Source: an uncultured Lachnospiraceae bacterium
GTDB lineage: Bacteria > Bacillota > Clostridia > Lachnospirales > Lachnospiraceae
Direction: 5' to 3'
NCBI GenBank assembly: GCA_910585005.1
Contig: CAJUCN010000023.1
Span: forward strand, 1 to 38,151
Length of the DNA stretch: 38,151 bases
The notes under the pieces were generated by a model. It saw nothing but the letters and a program-made list of their open reading frames with translations, made no database searches and was not told the origin of the DNA. Numbering within the stretch: the first letter of the stretch is position 1; each line of letters starts with the position of its first letter. Below are positions 6,683 through 14,674 of the stretch, piece by piece. The position numbers were made by a program, and so were the translations under genes.

Positions 6683-7969
6683 ATGGGAGAGAACAATGAG
6701 GGAATACTAAAGGGCAGGGAAATGTTTTCCTTTTGCCTGGCGACAGTGGGAATCCTGGTGGTGGCTGCATTTGTTTTGGAAACGCCAAAAGGGCTTTTCC
6801 ATGGAATGGTGAAGATTATTCTTTCCAGAGATGCGTTGATCACTGATTATTTTGAACTTGCAGGATTTGGGTCAGCTTTTTTGAATGCGGCGCTGGTATT
6901 AGGACTTGGGATGGTGTTGTTGCATTCCCAGAAGATTCCCTATACGGGTTTCACCATGGCAGTTCTTTTTATCAATGCGGGGTTTGCTTTGTTTGGCAAG
7001 AACCCGGTGAATGTCCTGCCGATTATCGTAGGGACGTGGTTATATGCGAAGGCGCACCGGGTGGGGATGAACCGGTACATTTATACGGCAATGTTTGGCT
7101 CGTGTCTGGCGCCCATGGTGACAGAGATGTTGTATTTGCTCCCGTTTCCTTTCGGCGTTAACCTTTTATGTGCAGTGGGGATAGGTATTTTTGTGGGATT
7201 CATTCTGCCGCCGCTCTCCATGCATACTGCATCCATGCATATGGGCTATAACTTGTTTAATGTCGGCTTTTCTGCAGGTTTACTGGCTTTTGTGATGGTG
7301 TGCATTATGGAATCTTTCAGCCTGGAGAGCAATAGTGTTTTTATTTGGAAGTATGGAAGGCCAGTGTGGCTGGCTATAGGAATGTATTTGTATTTTGGGC
7401 TGGCTTTTGGATATGGGGCCTATATCAATAAGGGAAAGATGCGTCCGCTCTTAAAACTGATGCGCCATCCTGGCCGGGCAGTGGCTGATTTTGTGTTGAT
7501 GGACGGGGCAGGAACAACATTAATGAATATGGGCATTGTGGGATGGATCTGTACCAGCTATATCCTGTTGATCGGTGGGGATCTGTGCGGGCCTGTGGTG
7601 GGCGCTATTTTGACGGCATTTGGTTTTGCTGCATTTGGGGCACATCCAAAGAATTACCTGCCAGTGCTTGCAGGGGTGTTCTTGGCAGCGTACGTCAATC
7701 ATATGATGCCCACGACTCCGGGGATACAGATGGGAGCGGTTTTTGCTGTAGGGCTTTCACCGATCGCGGGGCAGTTTGGTATCATCGCAGGGTTGATTGC
7801 CGGGGCGCTTCATAGTGCGGTAGTGGTGTGTACTTCGTCTTTGTATGGCGGTTTAAATTTGTATAATAATGGTTTTAGCACGGGGCTTGTTGCAATTATA
7901 CTCGTACCAACTCTGGAAAGTTTTATCAAAGGATTTAAAGTGCGGCATGGAAAGAAGGATCAAAATTAG
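6683..7969 (+). CDS. DUF1576 family polytopic membrane protein
   Basis: This 428-residue, very hydrophobic protein of about ten or more membrane segments matches the uncharacterised DUF1576 family. The two halves resemble each other: GKNPVNVLPIIVGTWLYAKA in the first half aligns with GAHPKNYLPVLAGVFLAAYV in the second, and YNLFNVGFSAGLLAFV aligns with LNLYNNGFSTGLVAII. This points to an internal duplication, a design typical of transporters and channels, though no substrate is known. The ATG at 6683 follows GGGAGG (6671-6676) by 6 nt; the GTG at 6677 abuts that site and is unlikely. The gene overlaps the next small gene, so they are probably translated from one message. Confidence 0.8.
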   Translation: MGENNEGILKGREMFSFCLATVGILVVAAFVLETPKGLFHGMVKIILSRDALITDYFELAGFGSAFLNAALVLGLGMVLLHSQKIPYTGFTMAVLFINAGFALFGKNPVNVLPIIVGTWLYAKAHRVGMNRYIYTAMFGSCLAPMVTEMLYLLPFPFGVNLLCAVGIGIFVGFILPPLSMHTASMHMGYNLFNVGFSAGLLAFVMVCIMESFSLESNSVFIWKYGRPVWLAIGMYLYFGLAFGYGAYINKGKMRPLLKLMRHPGRAVADFVLMDGAGTTLMNMGIVGWICTSYILLIGGDLCGPVVGAILTAFGFAAFGAHPKNYLPVLAGVFLAAYVNHMMPTTPGIQMGAVFAVGLSPIAGQFGIIAGLIAGALHSAVVVCTSSLYGGLNLYNNGFSTGLVAIILVPTLESFIKGFKVRHGKKDQN

Positions 7970-8342
7970 AAAGGATATGGATGAAGAAATGATACATGAG
8001 GAGAAAAAAACAGCGAAGATCGTGGAAGAGCTGACGATGTTCTTCTTTGCGATAGGGGCTGTGCAGATCAATTCCAGGATTGAAAAAGAAGATGCAAATG
8101 CAGTGATTACCTTTGAGGCGGATTATGACCCGGCATACAGGGATAAGCTGGAGGATTTAGACCAGTATTTAAATGGACAAAAAAATCATGGTATGGAAGG
8201 GGTTTATTGGGAACTTGCAGGGAGTGGGGATCCCGGGGAGACGAGTCAGCTTCTTTTAATTGGAATGATGACGGATAAGGCAGAGGTTGAGATCAATGAA
8301 AGCCATGTGAAGGTGAAGTTGTATAAAAAGCTGCTAAATTGA
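7947..8342 (+). CDS. Small acidic protein linked to DUF1576 gene, function unknown
   Basis: This is a soluble protein of up to 131 residues, rich in Glu and Lys, with no signal peptide or membrane segment. I do not recognise the family. The middle (EEKKTAKIVEELTMFFFAIG, then GAVQINSRI) suggests one amphipathic helix followed by mixed alpha/beta structure. Start choice is uncertain: ATG at 7947 lies inside the DUF1576 gene, with AAAGGA 13 nt before it. ATG at 7977 lies 8 nt behind the DUF1576 stop, but its AAAGG is too close. Overlap with DUF1576 and the terminator that follows suggest a two-gene unit, so it may assist or regulate that membrane protein (inference only). Confidence 0.65.
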   Translation: MERRIKIRKDMDEEMIHEEKKTAKIVEELTMFFFAIGAVQINSRIEKEDANAVITFEADYDPAYRDKLEDLDQYLNGQKNHGMEGVYWELAGSGDPGETSQLLLIGMMTDKAEVEINESHVKVKLYKKLLN

Positions 8343-8652
8343 AAGGTATTTAGCTAATTCTTCACTCACCATAGAACAATAATGAAAGACGAAACAAAAT
8401 AGTACGATTACGAAGGAACCGCTGGCTAATGCTGGCGGTTTTTTCGTCTTCCAAGAAATCATTAAAAAAGTTTCATGGAATTTTTGGCAAAATGGACGGA
8501 AGGAGGAATTTTGATCAAAGCACTACCATATACGGTATGCATGGATACCCTGCAATGATGTATAGTCAAAAATAGGTATAAGATCGGCAAAGTTTAATCT
8601 CGTAAAATTTATTCATAGCATTGGCGGAAGATAGTTCGTGAGGGATTGGTGC
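8343..8652 (+). other. Intergenic region between the DUF1576 pair and the agr-type operon
   Basis: This 310-base stretch holds a nested hairpin terminator in its first third (separate entry). A frame for a 27-residue peptide (8492-8575) has no ribosome binding site. The rest should contain the promoter of the XRE-response regulator-kinase operon. A TATAGT at about 8560 is a possible -10 box, but it lacks a good -35. Confidence 0.4.
8386..8450 (+). terminator. Terminator nested inside a second inverted repeat
   Basis: The inner hairpin (8417-8440) has a 10-bp stem with two G-T pairs, loop TAAT, then TTTTTT, a standard intrinsic terminator for the DUF1576 pair. Outside it, AAGACGAAA (8386-8394) is exactly complementary to TTTCGTCTT (8442-8450), so the terminator sits inside a larger paired structure whose outer right arm overlaps the T-tract. 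Confidence 0.7.
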
Positions 8653-9342
8653 ATGAGTAATCATTATGAAGAATTTCTAAAAAGATTGGTACAATACAGA
8701 CTTCAGGTAAACATGACACAGGAGAAGATAGGACAGGTTCTTGGAATTACCCAGAGTCAGCTGAGTAAACAGGAATTGGGAAAGACCATTATGACCTTTC
8801 ATTCGTTGTGTATACTTATGGATATAGGGTGGGATGTAGATTTTCTTTTTACAGGAGAGTGTTCAAGACGTGAACCATCAGAGGTATCGGCTATCTTGGA
8901 GGGAATGAAGCAAGCGTCCAGGAGATCCATGTTGGAATTCATTGCATGGGCGCTTGAAAAAGGAATTGAACAGTCGGGCAATGAATTGAGTGTAGAGGAA
9001 CAACGTGAGATCAGCCTGCTTAAGTTAAGAAGCAGTACGGGCATAAAGCAGCCGATTATGTATGAGATCAGAAAGATTTTGGGTGTGGCACAGATACCAA
9101 TGGCGGAAAAGATTGGCGTAAACATCAAGAAGTACCGTTCTTTGGAGCGTGCCCAGATATATCCAGATGCAGAACTGTTGCTTGATATTTATGAGGCAAC
9201 AGGATGCAGGCCAAGCCTGTTTCTGGCGTCGGATCGTATGGAAACATTGATCATTGATGGTCTTTGGAGCCGTGTCAGTCCAGATAGGCAAAAAGATATA
9301 TTAGCGATTACATCGCAAGTGGATAAGTTTTTGAGGAAATAG
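8653..9342 (+). CDS. XRE-type regulator with two helix-turn-helix regions, first gene of agr-like operon
   Basis: This 229-residue protein has an XRE domain near the N terminus (RLQVNMTQEKIGQVLGITQS, QLSKQELGK) and a second, more diverged helix-turn-helix in the last third (AQIPMAEKIGVNIKKYRSLE, then PDAELLLDIYEATGCRPSLF). The linker (about 80-135) is helical. The ATG at 8653 is chosen because GAGGG lies 8 nt upstream; the GTG at 8638 has nothing suitable. It ends 4 nt before the response regulator gene, so it is translated from the same message as the two-component pair. It may tune expression of the quorum-sensing genes. A second XRE gene lies at the far side of agrB. Its target is not known. 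Confidence 0.8.
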   Translation: MSNHYEEFLKRLVQYRLQVNMTQEKIGQVLGITQSQLSKQELGKTIMTFHSLCILMDIGWDVDFLFTGECSRREPSEVSAILEGMKQASRRSMLEFIAWALEKGIEQSGNELSVEEQREISLLKLRSSTGIKQPIMYEIRKILGVAQIPMAEKIGVNIKKYRSLERAQIYPDAELLLDIYEATGCRPSLFLASDRMETLIIDGLWSRVSPDRQKDILAITSQVDKFLRK

Positions 9343-9346
9343 AGAA

Positions 9347-10078
9347 ATGATAAAAAAGTCTGCATTAGTTATTGAAGATAATGAACTTCAGCTAAAAATG
9401 CTGAAAGGTTTAGTTTTGGAGGTAGATGCCGGAGTGACCGTATATACGGCCAGGGATACAGCATCAGCTTACAAGATCCTGATGGAAAGAACGATAGATC
9501 TGTTCCTGGTAGATATTATATTGGATGAAGATAAGTCTTCGGACACATCAGGAATCAAGTTGGTGGAAGGGATCAGACGGATCCCTAAATATATGTTTAC
9601 TCCGGTGCTGTTTATCACTTCTTTAGAAGATGCCACAGGATATGCCTATACAGATCTGAATTGTCTTGGATATGTTGAAAAGCCTTTTTCACCAGAGCGT
9701 GTCAAACAGTTAGTGAAGAAGGCTTTAAATTTTTCTACGATGAAAGACCGTGATGCAACCTTTTGTTTTCGGAAGGACGGTATTTTGTATCCGGTAAAGA
9801 TAGGTGAGATCACCTATATGGACAGTGTAAATCATATGATCAATGTGCATACCCGAAGGGGCGATGTGCTGGCTGTACCATATAAATCGCTAAAAGAAAT
9901 TATAGAAGAGATGGATACGGACTGCATGATGCAGTGCAGCAGAAATACTGTGGTCAACAAGGATTATGTTGTGAACCTGGATATTGCTAACAGGTATATC
10001 ACGTTGAGGAACGTAACGGAAAAGCTTGAAATTGGAAAGTCATTCAAGAAGAAAGTACTTGCGGAGTATGGATTATGA
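9347..10078 (+). CDS. LytTR-family response regulator (AgrA-like)
   Basis: This 243-residue protein has a receiver domain in residues ~5-125, with the acidic pair E10-D11, the phospho-accepting D56 (DLFLVDIILDED), and the conserved lysine in YVEKPF. A LytTR DNA-binding domain follows at ~140-240 (GEITYMDSVNHMINVHTRR, then CSRNTVVNKDYV). In agr systems the phosphorylated regulator activates agrBD and target genes by binding direct repeats. It lies 4 nt behind the XRE gene, and its stop overlaps the kinase start in an ATGA, so the pair is translationally coupled. A convincing LytTR site could not be picked out upstream of agrB by eye. Confidence 0.9.
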   Translation: MIKKSALVIEDNELQLKMLKGLVLEVDAGVTVYTARDTASAYKILMERTIDLFLVDIILDEDKSSDTSGIKLVEGIRRIPKYMFTPVLFITSLEDATGYAYTDLNCLGYVEKPFSPERVKQLVKKALNFSTMKDRDATFCFRKDGILYPVKIGEITYMDSVNHMINVHTRRGDVLAVPYKSLKEIIEEMDTDCMMQCSRNTVVNKDYVVNLDIANRYITLRNVTEKLEIGKSFKKKVLAEYGL

Positions 10079-11349
10079 TTATTAAAAATGTTTGCCTGTT
10101 TTTGGAGGCGTTATCAATTGTTATATGTTTACATCATCTATATGGGGAGAAATTCCGGCTGGATATTGCGACGATTAGTTTTTTGTCAATTAATATGATC
10201 ATTATGACGGCAATTAATTATTTTGGTTTGTCTAAAACATATACAATGATCATTTATCCAATTATTATATTGTATTGCGGGATACGATTTGGGTTTCAGA
10301 TCAAAGCATTAGCAGTGAACATTGTGTTGTGTGTTATTCTAATTGGTGGAGTACAGTTATGCACGGTGTTTGGACTTAGTGTTGTTAAAGATATTATATC
10401 ATTGAGTGATTTGAGATTACTTTTTACAAATTGTATTACAACGCTAGTTACGGTATTAATATTACCAGTGTTTAAGGTTGAACGCTTGTCTGCTCGAATA
10501 AGGGATAAAGGGAAAATTTTATTGACAACTTTTTGCATTTGTATTTTGATGGTTTTATTTTTGTTAGTTAGTTATAAGGAATTAGAAGTTGCAGCACTTG
10601 AGCCAATAATATTGTTATTTATAAGCTTTATTTTTATCCTTTTATTATCAGGTCAACTAAATGCATATAAAATAAAGGCAAAAGAAGTTGAAACAGAACT
10701 GAAGATGCAAAAACTGTATGCAAATTCATTTCGTGGTTTGATTGAAGATATTCGTTTAAGGCAACATGAATTTGATAATCATATTAGTACCATATATAGC
10801 CAGCATTATAAGTATCATACATATGAAGAATTGGTGGATGTGCAAAAAGAATATTGTAAGATTATTGCTTATGAAAATCGTTTCAATCGAATATTATCTG
10901 GTGGAAATTCAATTATTGTTGGTTTCCTATATGTACGTTTGGCAGAAATTGATAAAAGAGGGATAAATGTTTCTTATCAAGTTAAAGTGAAGGAATTGGA
11001 AATAGGAATTCCTAGTTATAAGATTATAGAGATATTAGGTGACTTGATTAATAATGCAGTCGAGGCTCTGCTTGTTTATGAGAATGGAAAAAGGTTGCAT
11101 GTTTCTGTTATTGAATTAGATAATTTTTATATTGAAGTTATGAATGAAAGTCCATATATAGATTATAGAGAGCTTGGTATGTTTTTTTCAAAAAATTATA
11201 GTAAAAAAGGAGAAAATAGGGGATTAGGATTGTATAATGTAAAGTTGATTTGCGAGGAATATGGATTAAGTATTTCTTGCCAAAATATTGAGTTGGATGG
11301 AAGTAATTGGTTATCATTTAGAATATGGAAAGAAAGAGAAACCATTTAA
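10075..11349 (+). CDS. GHKL-type sensor histidine kinase (AgrC-like)
   Basis: This 424-residue kinase has about six membrane segments in residues 1-195, the peptide-sensing part in AgrC. A linker carries the phospho-accepting histidine H231 in RQHEFDNH. A GHKL ATPase domain follows with the N box LGDLINNAVEAL (N327, N328) and the glycine box NRGLGLYNVK (381-390). It starts within the stop of the response regulator gene. From about 10080 on, the DNA is visibly richer in A and T than the flanking genes, a common feature of agrC genes and possibly a sign of exchange by recombination. The stop codon lies in the loop of a bidirectional terminator. It most likely senses the peptide made by the convergent agrBD pair. 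Confidence 0.9.
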   Translation: MIIKNVCLFLEALSIVICLHHLYGEKFRLDIATISFLSINMIIMTAINYFGLSKTYTMIIYPIIILYCGIRFGFQIKALAVNIVLCVILIGGVQLCTVFGLSVVKDIISLSDLRLLFTNCITTLVTVLILPVFKVERLSARIRDKGKILLTTFCICILMVLFLLVSYKELEVAALEPIILLFISFIFILLLSGQLNAYKIKAKEVETELKMQKLYANSFRGLIEDIRLRQHEFDNHISTIYSQHYKYHTYEELVDVQKEYCKIIAYENRFNRILSGGNSIIVGFLYVRLAEIDKRGINVSYQVKVKELEIGIPSYKIIEILGDLINNAVEALLVYENGKRLHVSVIELDNFYIEVMNESPYIDYRELGMFFSKNYSKKGENRGLGLYNVKLICEEYGLSISCQNIELDGSNWLSFRIWKERETI

Positions 11350-11367
11350 TAGACTTATGGTTTCTCT
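11335..11367. terminator. Bidirectional terminator shared by kinase gene and agrD
   Basis: A perfect 11-bp stem (AGAGAAACCAT with ATGGTTTCTCT) with an 11-nt loop spans the kinase stop codon. It lies 11 bases beyond the agrD stop on the other strand, so it serves both convergent units. Confidence 0.7.
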
Positions 11368-11377
11368 CTTCCGTTCA

Positions 11378-11506
11378 TTATTTTTCAGTAGGATATTCGT
11401 ATTCTCCAAAAAAGATAATGCTTGCAATATCAATATATACCAATGTACATAGTGCCATACAAGCAGTCAATAGGGGCTTACTCCATTTGATAAGCTTGGT
11501 TTTCAT
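11378..11506 (-). CDS. agrD: AgrD-like autoinducer peptide precursor, serine at the ring-closing position
   Basis: This 42-residue peptide begins with an amphipathic, basic leader (MKTKLIKWSKPLL), then a short hydrophobic stretch and the core IASIIFF. It ends in GEYEYPTEK, the Pro- and Glu-rich tail that AgrB removes in AgrD proteins. Ring closure in known AIPs uses the residue five before the cleavage site. Here that residue is Ser29 (ring S-I-I-F-F), not Cys, which predicts a lactone as in Staphylococcus intermedius. Cys16 and Cys20 lie in the leader, too far away for a standard ring. AAAGGAG precedes the ATG. The start overlaps the agrB end by 29 nt, so translation is coupled. The position next to agrB and opposite an AgrC-like kinase supports the call. 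Confidence 0.85.
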   Translation of the reverse strand: MKTKLIKWSKPLLTACMALCTLVYIDIASIIFFGEYEYPTEK

Positions 11507-12050
11507 AATTTTTCTCTCCTTTCATCTTTAGTAACTTAGCAGCAATAAGCTGCATCGTGTGTAATATAATCACCCAAAACCCTGCTGTGATATAAGGGCT
11601 TTCTGGGGTTATATACATGAGTATTAAATAAAAGAAAATAATGACAAATGCTTGTCCCTGGACACGCCGGATAGTTTTTTCCGACATTGGACGCCTATAT
11701 TTAGAAGTCACAGGCCCAATAAAGTAGTTACATAGAATACAAGCGAACAGCAGTACCATCTGCAACAGCTTGTTGACCGGAAAAACAGGCAGGACGATCA
11801 GGGACAGGAACATATATGTTAAGGAAACAAAAAAGCAAGAAATATATGTGCGGCAGTGCAGCCCGCCGGTAGCAGAGCGCAGCAGCATCATAACGACTAC
11901 AGCAAAAATATAAATACCCAGCATATCTTTAAAAATTACTCCCATGATTAATAGCTTACTTATTTCGGAAGCCATTGTTTTCCATAAATAGTTAAGCTGG
12001 GCAATCTGAAAATCACTGAATTGATATTCCCTTTTTAAAAATTCATGCAT
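11478..12050 (-). CDS. agrB: AgrB-like membrane peptidase processing the autoinducer
   Basis: This 190-residue membrane protein cleaves the tail of AgrD and forms the ring intermediate. The catalytic region reads RSATGGLHCRTYISC, with His65 and Cys72 in the seven-residue spacing of the S. aureus AgrB dyad (H77, C84). Four to six membrane segments follow in the remaining length, which is normal for the family. The 3' end overlaps agrD. It is transcribed towards the kinase gene, so the usual agrBDCA order is broken: here BD and the regulator-kinase pair converge. A TATACT about 30 bases upstream of the start is a possible -10 box without a clear -35, as expected for a gene needing an activator. 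Confidence 0.93.
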   Translation of the reverse strand: MHEFLKREYQFSDFQIAQLNYLWKTMASEISKLLIMGVIFKDMLGIYIFAVVVMMLLRSATGGLHCRTYISCFFVSLTYMFLSLIVLPVFPVNKLLQMVLLFACILCNYFIGPVTSKYRRPMSEKTIRRVQGQAFVIIFFYLILMYITPESPYITAGFWVIILHTMQLIAAKLLKMKGEKNYENQAYQME

Positions 12051-12309
12051 GTTTGCAACTCCTTTGTGTTAGATTATGTTCAGTATAAAAAGAATTTTTG
12101 TTCCGGTGCCTTTTTTTGATTGAATGGCATCATTTCCATGCTGAAAGGAACAAATATCATAAAAATAGTAATATTTTGAATTTTTAGTAAAGAAAAAATA
12201 CTATTCAGACAAAAATATCTCAAAGGCAGAAAATTTATGGTAATATCTGGATAAAAAATGTGTAATGCACAAGAATGTGCAGTGAAAAACAAAGGATGGA
12301 GGGGTTAGC

Positions 12310-12684
12310 GTGGCATATCAGATACCATATCCGGAGATCGGATTAAGGATACGGAGATTGCGCGAAGCAAATAGTTATACCAGAGATGCTTTTGCAGCAA
12401 GAGTACATATCTCGACAAAATTTATGTATGAAATTGAATCAGGGAAGAAAGGCTTTTCAGTGGAAATCCTGTATAAGATAGCAAATGCGTTATCTACAAG
12501 CAGCGATTACCTGATCTATGGAAAGGACAGCAGTAAGATATCTTGTGAGACTGCGGATATCCTGGAAAAATTTAATGCGGAACAACTTACCCATATAGAA
12601 GAGATATTAGTGGCGGCACAACAGTTGTGTACGGAAACGGGGAACAGGATTATAGCAAGAATGGAAGCTTCGGAAACAGCGTAA
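12310..12684 (+). CDS. XRE-family transcriptional regulator
   Basis: This 124-residue protein has a helix-turn-helix in residues ~10-68 (IRRLREANSYTRDAFAARVH, ISTKFMYEIESGKKGFSVE, then ANALSTSSDYLIYG), followed by a short helical tail. The start is a GTG at 12310, with GGAGGGG (12298-12304) 5 nt before it. It diverges from agrB across a 259-base AT-rich gap and ends at a terminator. The short tail and the position suggest a local regulator, possibly of agrBD and itself, but no operator is proven. A small inverted repeat TGCAC-N6-GTGCA lies about 30 bases upstream of the start. Confidence 0.85.
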   Translation: MAYQIPYPEIGLRIRRLREANSYTRDAFAARVHISTKFMYEIESGKKGFSVEILYKIANALSTSSDYLIYGKDSSKISCETADILEKFNAEQLTHIEEILVAAQQLCTETGNRIIARMEASETA

Positions 12685-12699
12685 TTGTAGAGATACCTT

Positions 12700-12757
12700 A
12701 AAAAAGGGGATGGTGCAAGGAAGAAAAACAAATCTACCAAAGCAGCATCCCTTTTTT
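12700..12757. terminator. Bidirectional terminator with long loop
   Basis: A-run plus GGGATG (left) pairs with CATCCC plus T-run (right), with TGC/GCA continuing the stem and a loop of about 27 nt. Both flanks give a T-tract on the relevant strand, which suits the convergent XRE and TIGR04086 genes. Confidence 0.6.
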
Positions 12758-12829
12758 GTGGGTAAAACACATTGTAAATAAGGATAAGGATGTTCTAAAT
12801 GGATACTCTAACCGCCTCTTACCCGAAAG

Positions 12830-13204
12830 TCAACTGACCATTCCGCCAAGCATTCCGCTTCCGGCACAGAGGATCAGTACTGTGAAAAAATTTCCGCCAA
12901 GACTGGATATGCCTTGATTTACAATTAGGGATACGATGACCAGGATCAGGAAATAAAGGCAGCCCATCAAAAGTCCCCATAGGAATTTTCGGTTTCCTTC
13001 CCTTTTTCCGAACCAGAATCCGGCAAAGAAAGTTACGATAATGTATATGGCAATAATACAGATGGAGACGACCTTTTCCGACAGTCCGAACCGGTACAGC
13101 ATCAAGGCAAGGAGGAGCAGGAATCCGGTTGTGAGAAGGTAGGAAACAAGCAGACATTTTAGGATAAAGGTAAGGCGTGAACTTAAATTGATCTTATTTG
13201 GCAT
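12830..13204 (-). CDS. TIGR04086 family small membrane protein
   Basis: This is a 124-residue protein with four predicted membrane segments, roughly at 12-37, 44-65, 73-94 and 99-122. It has a short basic start (MPNKINLSSR) and the glycine-rich last helix (AGSGMLGG) typical of the TIGR04086 family, found in Clostridia. No function is known for the family. GGAGG precedes the ATG. It is transcribed away from the CorC-like gene from a shared 144-base region. Confidence 0.75.
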   Translation of the reverse strand: MPNKINLSSRLTFILKCLLVSYLLTTGFLLLLALMLYRFGLSEKVVSICIIAIYIIVTFFAGFWFGKREGNRKFLWGLLMGCLYFLILVIVSLIVNQGISSLGGNFFTVLILCAGSGMLGGMVS

Positions 13205-13265
13205 GATGGCCTCCGATTTTAGAATTACTTTACGATCTCTTTATATATAAATCATATGTCCGAAC

Positions 13266-13294
13266 TTGACAGAGAATGCCCAATAATGTAATAT
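13266..13294 (+). promoter_or_regulatory. Promoter of the CorC-like gene
   Basis: TTGACA (13266-13271) and TAATAT (13289-13294) are separated by 17 bp. The -35 box is perfect and the -10 matches four of six. The start codon follows about 55 bases later. Confidence 0.6.
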
Positions 13295-13348
13295 TTCCAT
13301 TAGCTGGCTATATAGTCAGTAAATCTAAAGTTGAGGAGTGATTTTGAG

Positions 13349-14674
13349 TTGGATACCGATGGTGTCATACAATTGTTTGGTTTATTGGTCTTGGTGATGT
13401 TGTCTGCCTTTTTTTCATCTGCGGAGACATCCCTTACCACAGTCAACAGGGTGAGGCTTCGTGCCCTTGCCGATGATGGAAACAAGCGGGCAGAAAAGGC
13501 GCTTAATGTGCTTGACAAGTATGGAAAGATGCTGAGCGCTATACTAATAGGAAATAATATCGTTAACCTATACGCATCGTCGCTTGCCACCACATTTGCA
13601 ATTAAGATAAGCGTGCCTGTTGGAATTGCAACGGGAATCCTGACGGTGGTCATTTTGATCTTCGGGGAGATCGTGCCCAAAAATGCGGCTAATGGTTATG
13701 CTGAAAAGCTGGCGCTTGGTTATGCGGTGGTTATTTCAGCGCTTATGAAGGTGCTTACACCTGTTATTTTTATTATTGATAAACTTGCGAATGGAATTAT
13801 GCGCCTGTTACATATTGATGCCAACAGGAAGACTGCTATGACAGAAACAGAACTGCGTACTTATGTAGAAGTAAGCCACGAGGATGGAGTCATCGAATCG
13901 GAAGAAAGAGAGATGATCTACAATGTGTTTGATTTTGGAGATGCAGTGGCAAAGGATGTAATGATACCCAGGATCGATATGGCAACCATTGATGAAGAGG
14001 CGTCTTATTCTGAGGTCATGGAGTTGTTTAAGCAATGTATGTATACCAGGATTCCAGTGTACAGCGGCGACATGGATCATGTAGTCGGAATGATCAACAT
14101 TAAAGACTTTATCTTGGTTGAAGACCGGGATGCATTTAAAATTAAGGATATTATCCGTCAGGCCTATTACACCTACGAGTTTAAGAAGACGGCAGACCTG
14201 CTTATGGAGATGAGGGAAAAGTGCGTGAACGTTTCCTTTGTACTGAATGAATATGGCGCTACGGTGGGGATGATCACATTGGAGGATCTGTTGGAAGAAA
14301 TTGTGGGAGAGATCCGTGATGAATATGATGAGGATGAGGAAGAACTGATTCAGGAGATTGAGGATCGTACCTACCTGGTAGAAGGAAGTATGAAACTTAA
14401 TGATATCAATGATGAGCTGGGAACTGATTTGGATTCCGAGGATTATGATTCTATCGGTGGGCTTATCATCGAAAGCCTTGATCGTCTGCCGGATGAGGGA
14501 GAGTCCATTACCACACCCCAGGGAATCGTCCTTAAGGTCAGCGAAGTCAATCAAAACCGGATTGTCAAGGTGTTGATGACTTTGCCGGAAGAGGAAGACG
14601 TTGCCGATGAGGAACCGGATGAGGAGGGAAAGAAAGAACCTGGCGGAGATACATCGAAAGAAAAGGATGAATAG
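13349..14674 (+). CDS. CNNM/CorC-type transporter-associated protein (DUF21, CBS pair, CorC_HlyC)
   Basis: This 441-residue protein has the standard three-part layout. A DUF21/CNNM membrane domain covers about 5-175 (LSAFFSSAETSLTTVNRVRL, GNNIVNLYASSLAT, FGEIVPKNAAN). Two CBS domains cover ~195-325 (VMIPRIDMATID, TRIPVYSG, NEYGATVGMITLEDLLEEIV). A CorC_HlyC domain covers ~340-420. Relatives are linked to Mg2+ efflux and cation homeostasis; the older name hemolysin C is misleading. The tail is strongly acidic. No ATG fits: TTG at 13349 lies 10 nt after GAGGAG (13333-13338) and is preferred over the TTG at 13331, which precedes that site. Confidence 0.9.
   Translation: MDTDGVIQLFGLLVLVMLSAFFSSAETSLTTVNRVRLRALADDGNKRAEKALNVLDKYGKMLSAILIGNNIVNLYASSLATTFAIKISVPVGIATGILTVVILIFGEIVPKNAANGYAEKLALGYAVVISALMKVLTPVIFIIDKLANGIMRLLHIDANRKTAMTETELRTYVEVSHEDGVIESEEREMIYNVFDFGDAVAKDVMIPRIDMATIDEEASYSEVMELFKQCMYTRIPVYSGDMDHVVGMINIKDFILVEDRDAFKIKDIIRQAYYTYEFKKTADLLMEMREKCVNVSFVLNEYGATVGMITLEDLLEEIVGEIRDEYDEDEEELIQEIEDRTYLVEGSMKLNDINDELGTDLDSEDYDSIGGLIIESLDRLPDEGESITTPQGIVLKVSEVNQNRIVKVLMTLPEEEDVADEEPDEEGKKEPGGDTSKEKDE

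Noticed and set aside
8492..8575. A 27-codon plus-strand frame (MDGRRNFDQS... ending MMYSQK) upstream of the XRE-kinase operon
   Set aside because: No ribosome binding site before the ATG and no family that I can name; could be chance, although its position near a peptide-signalling locus was tempting.
12051..12309. LytTR direct-repeat binding sites upstream of agrB
   Set aside because: I looked for paired 9-bp repeats about 21 bp apart and saw none that convinced by eye; a profile search would decide.
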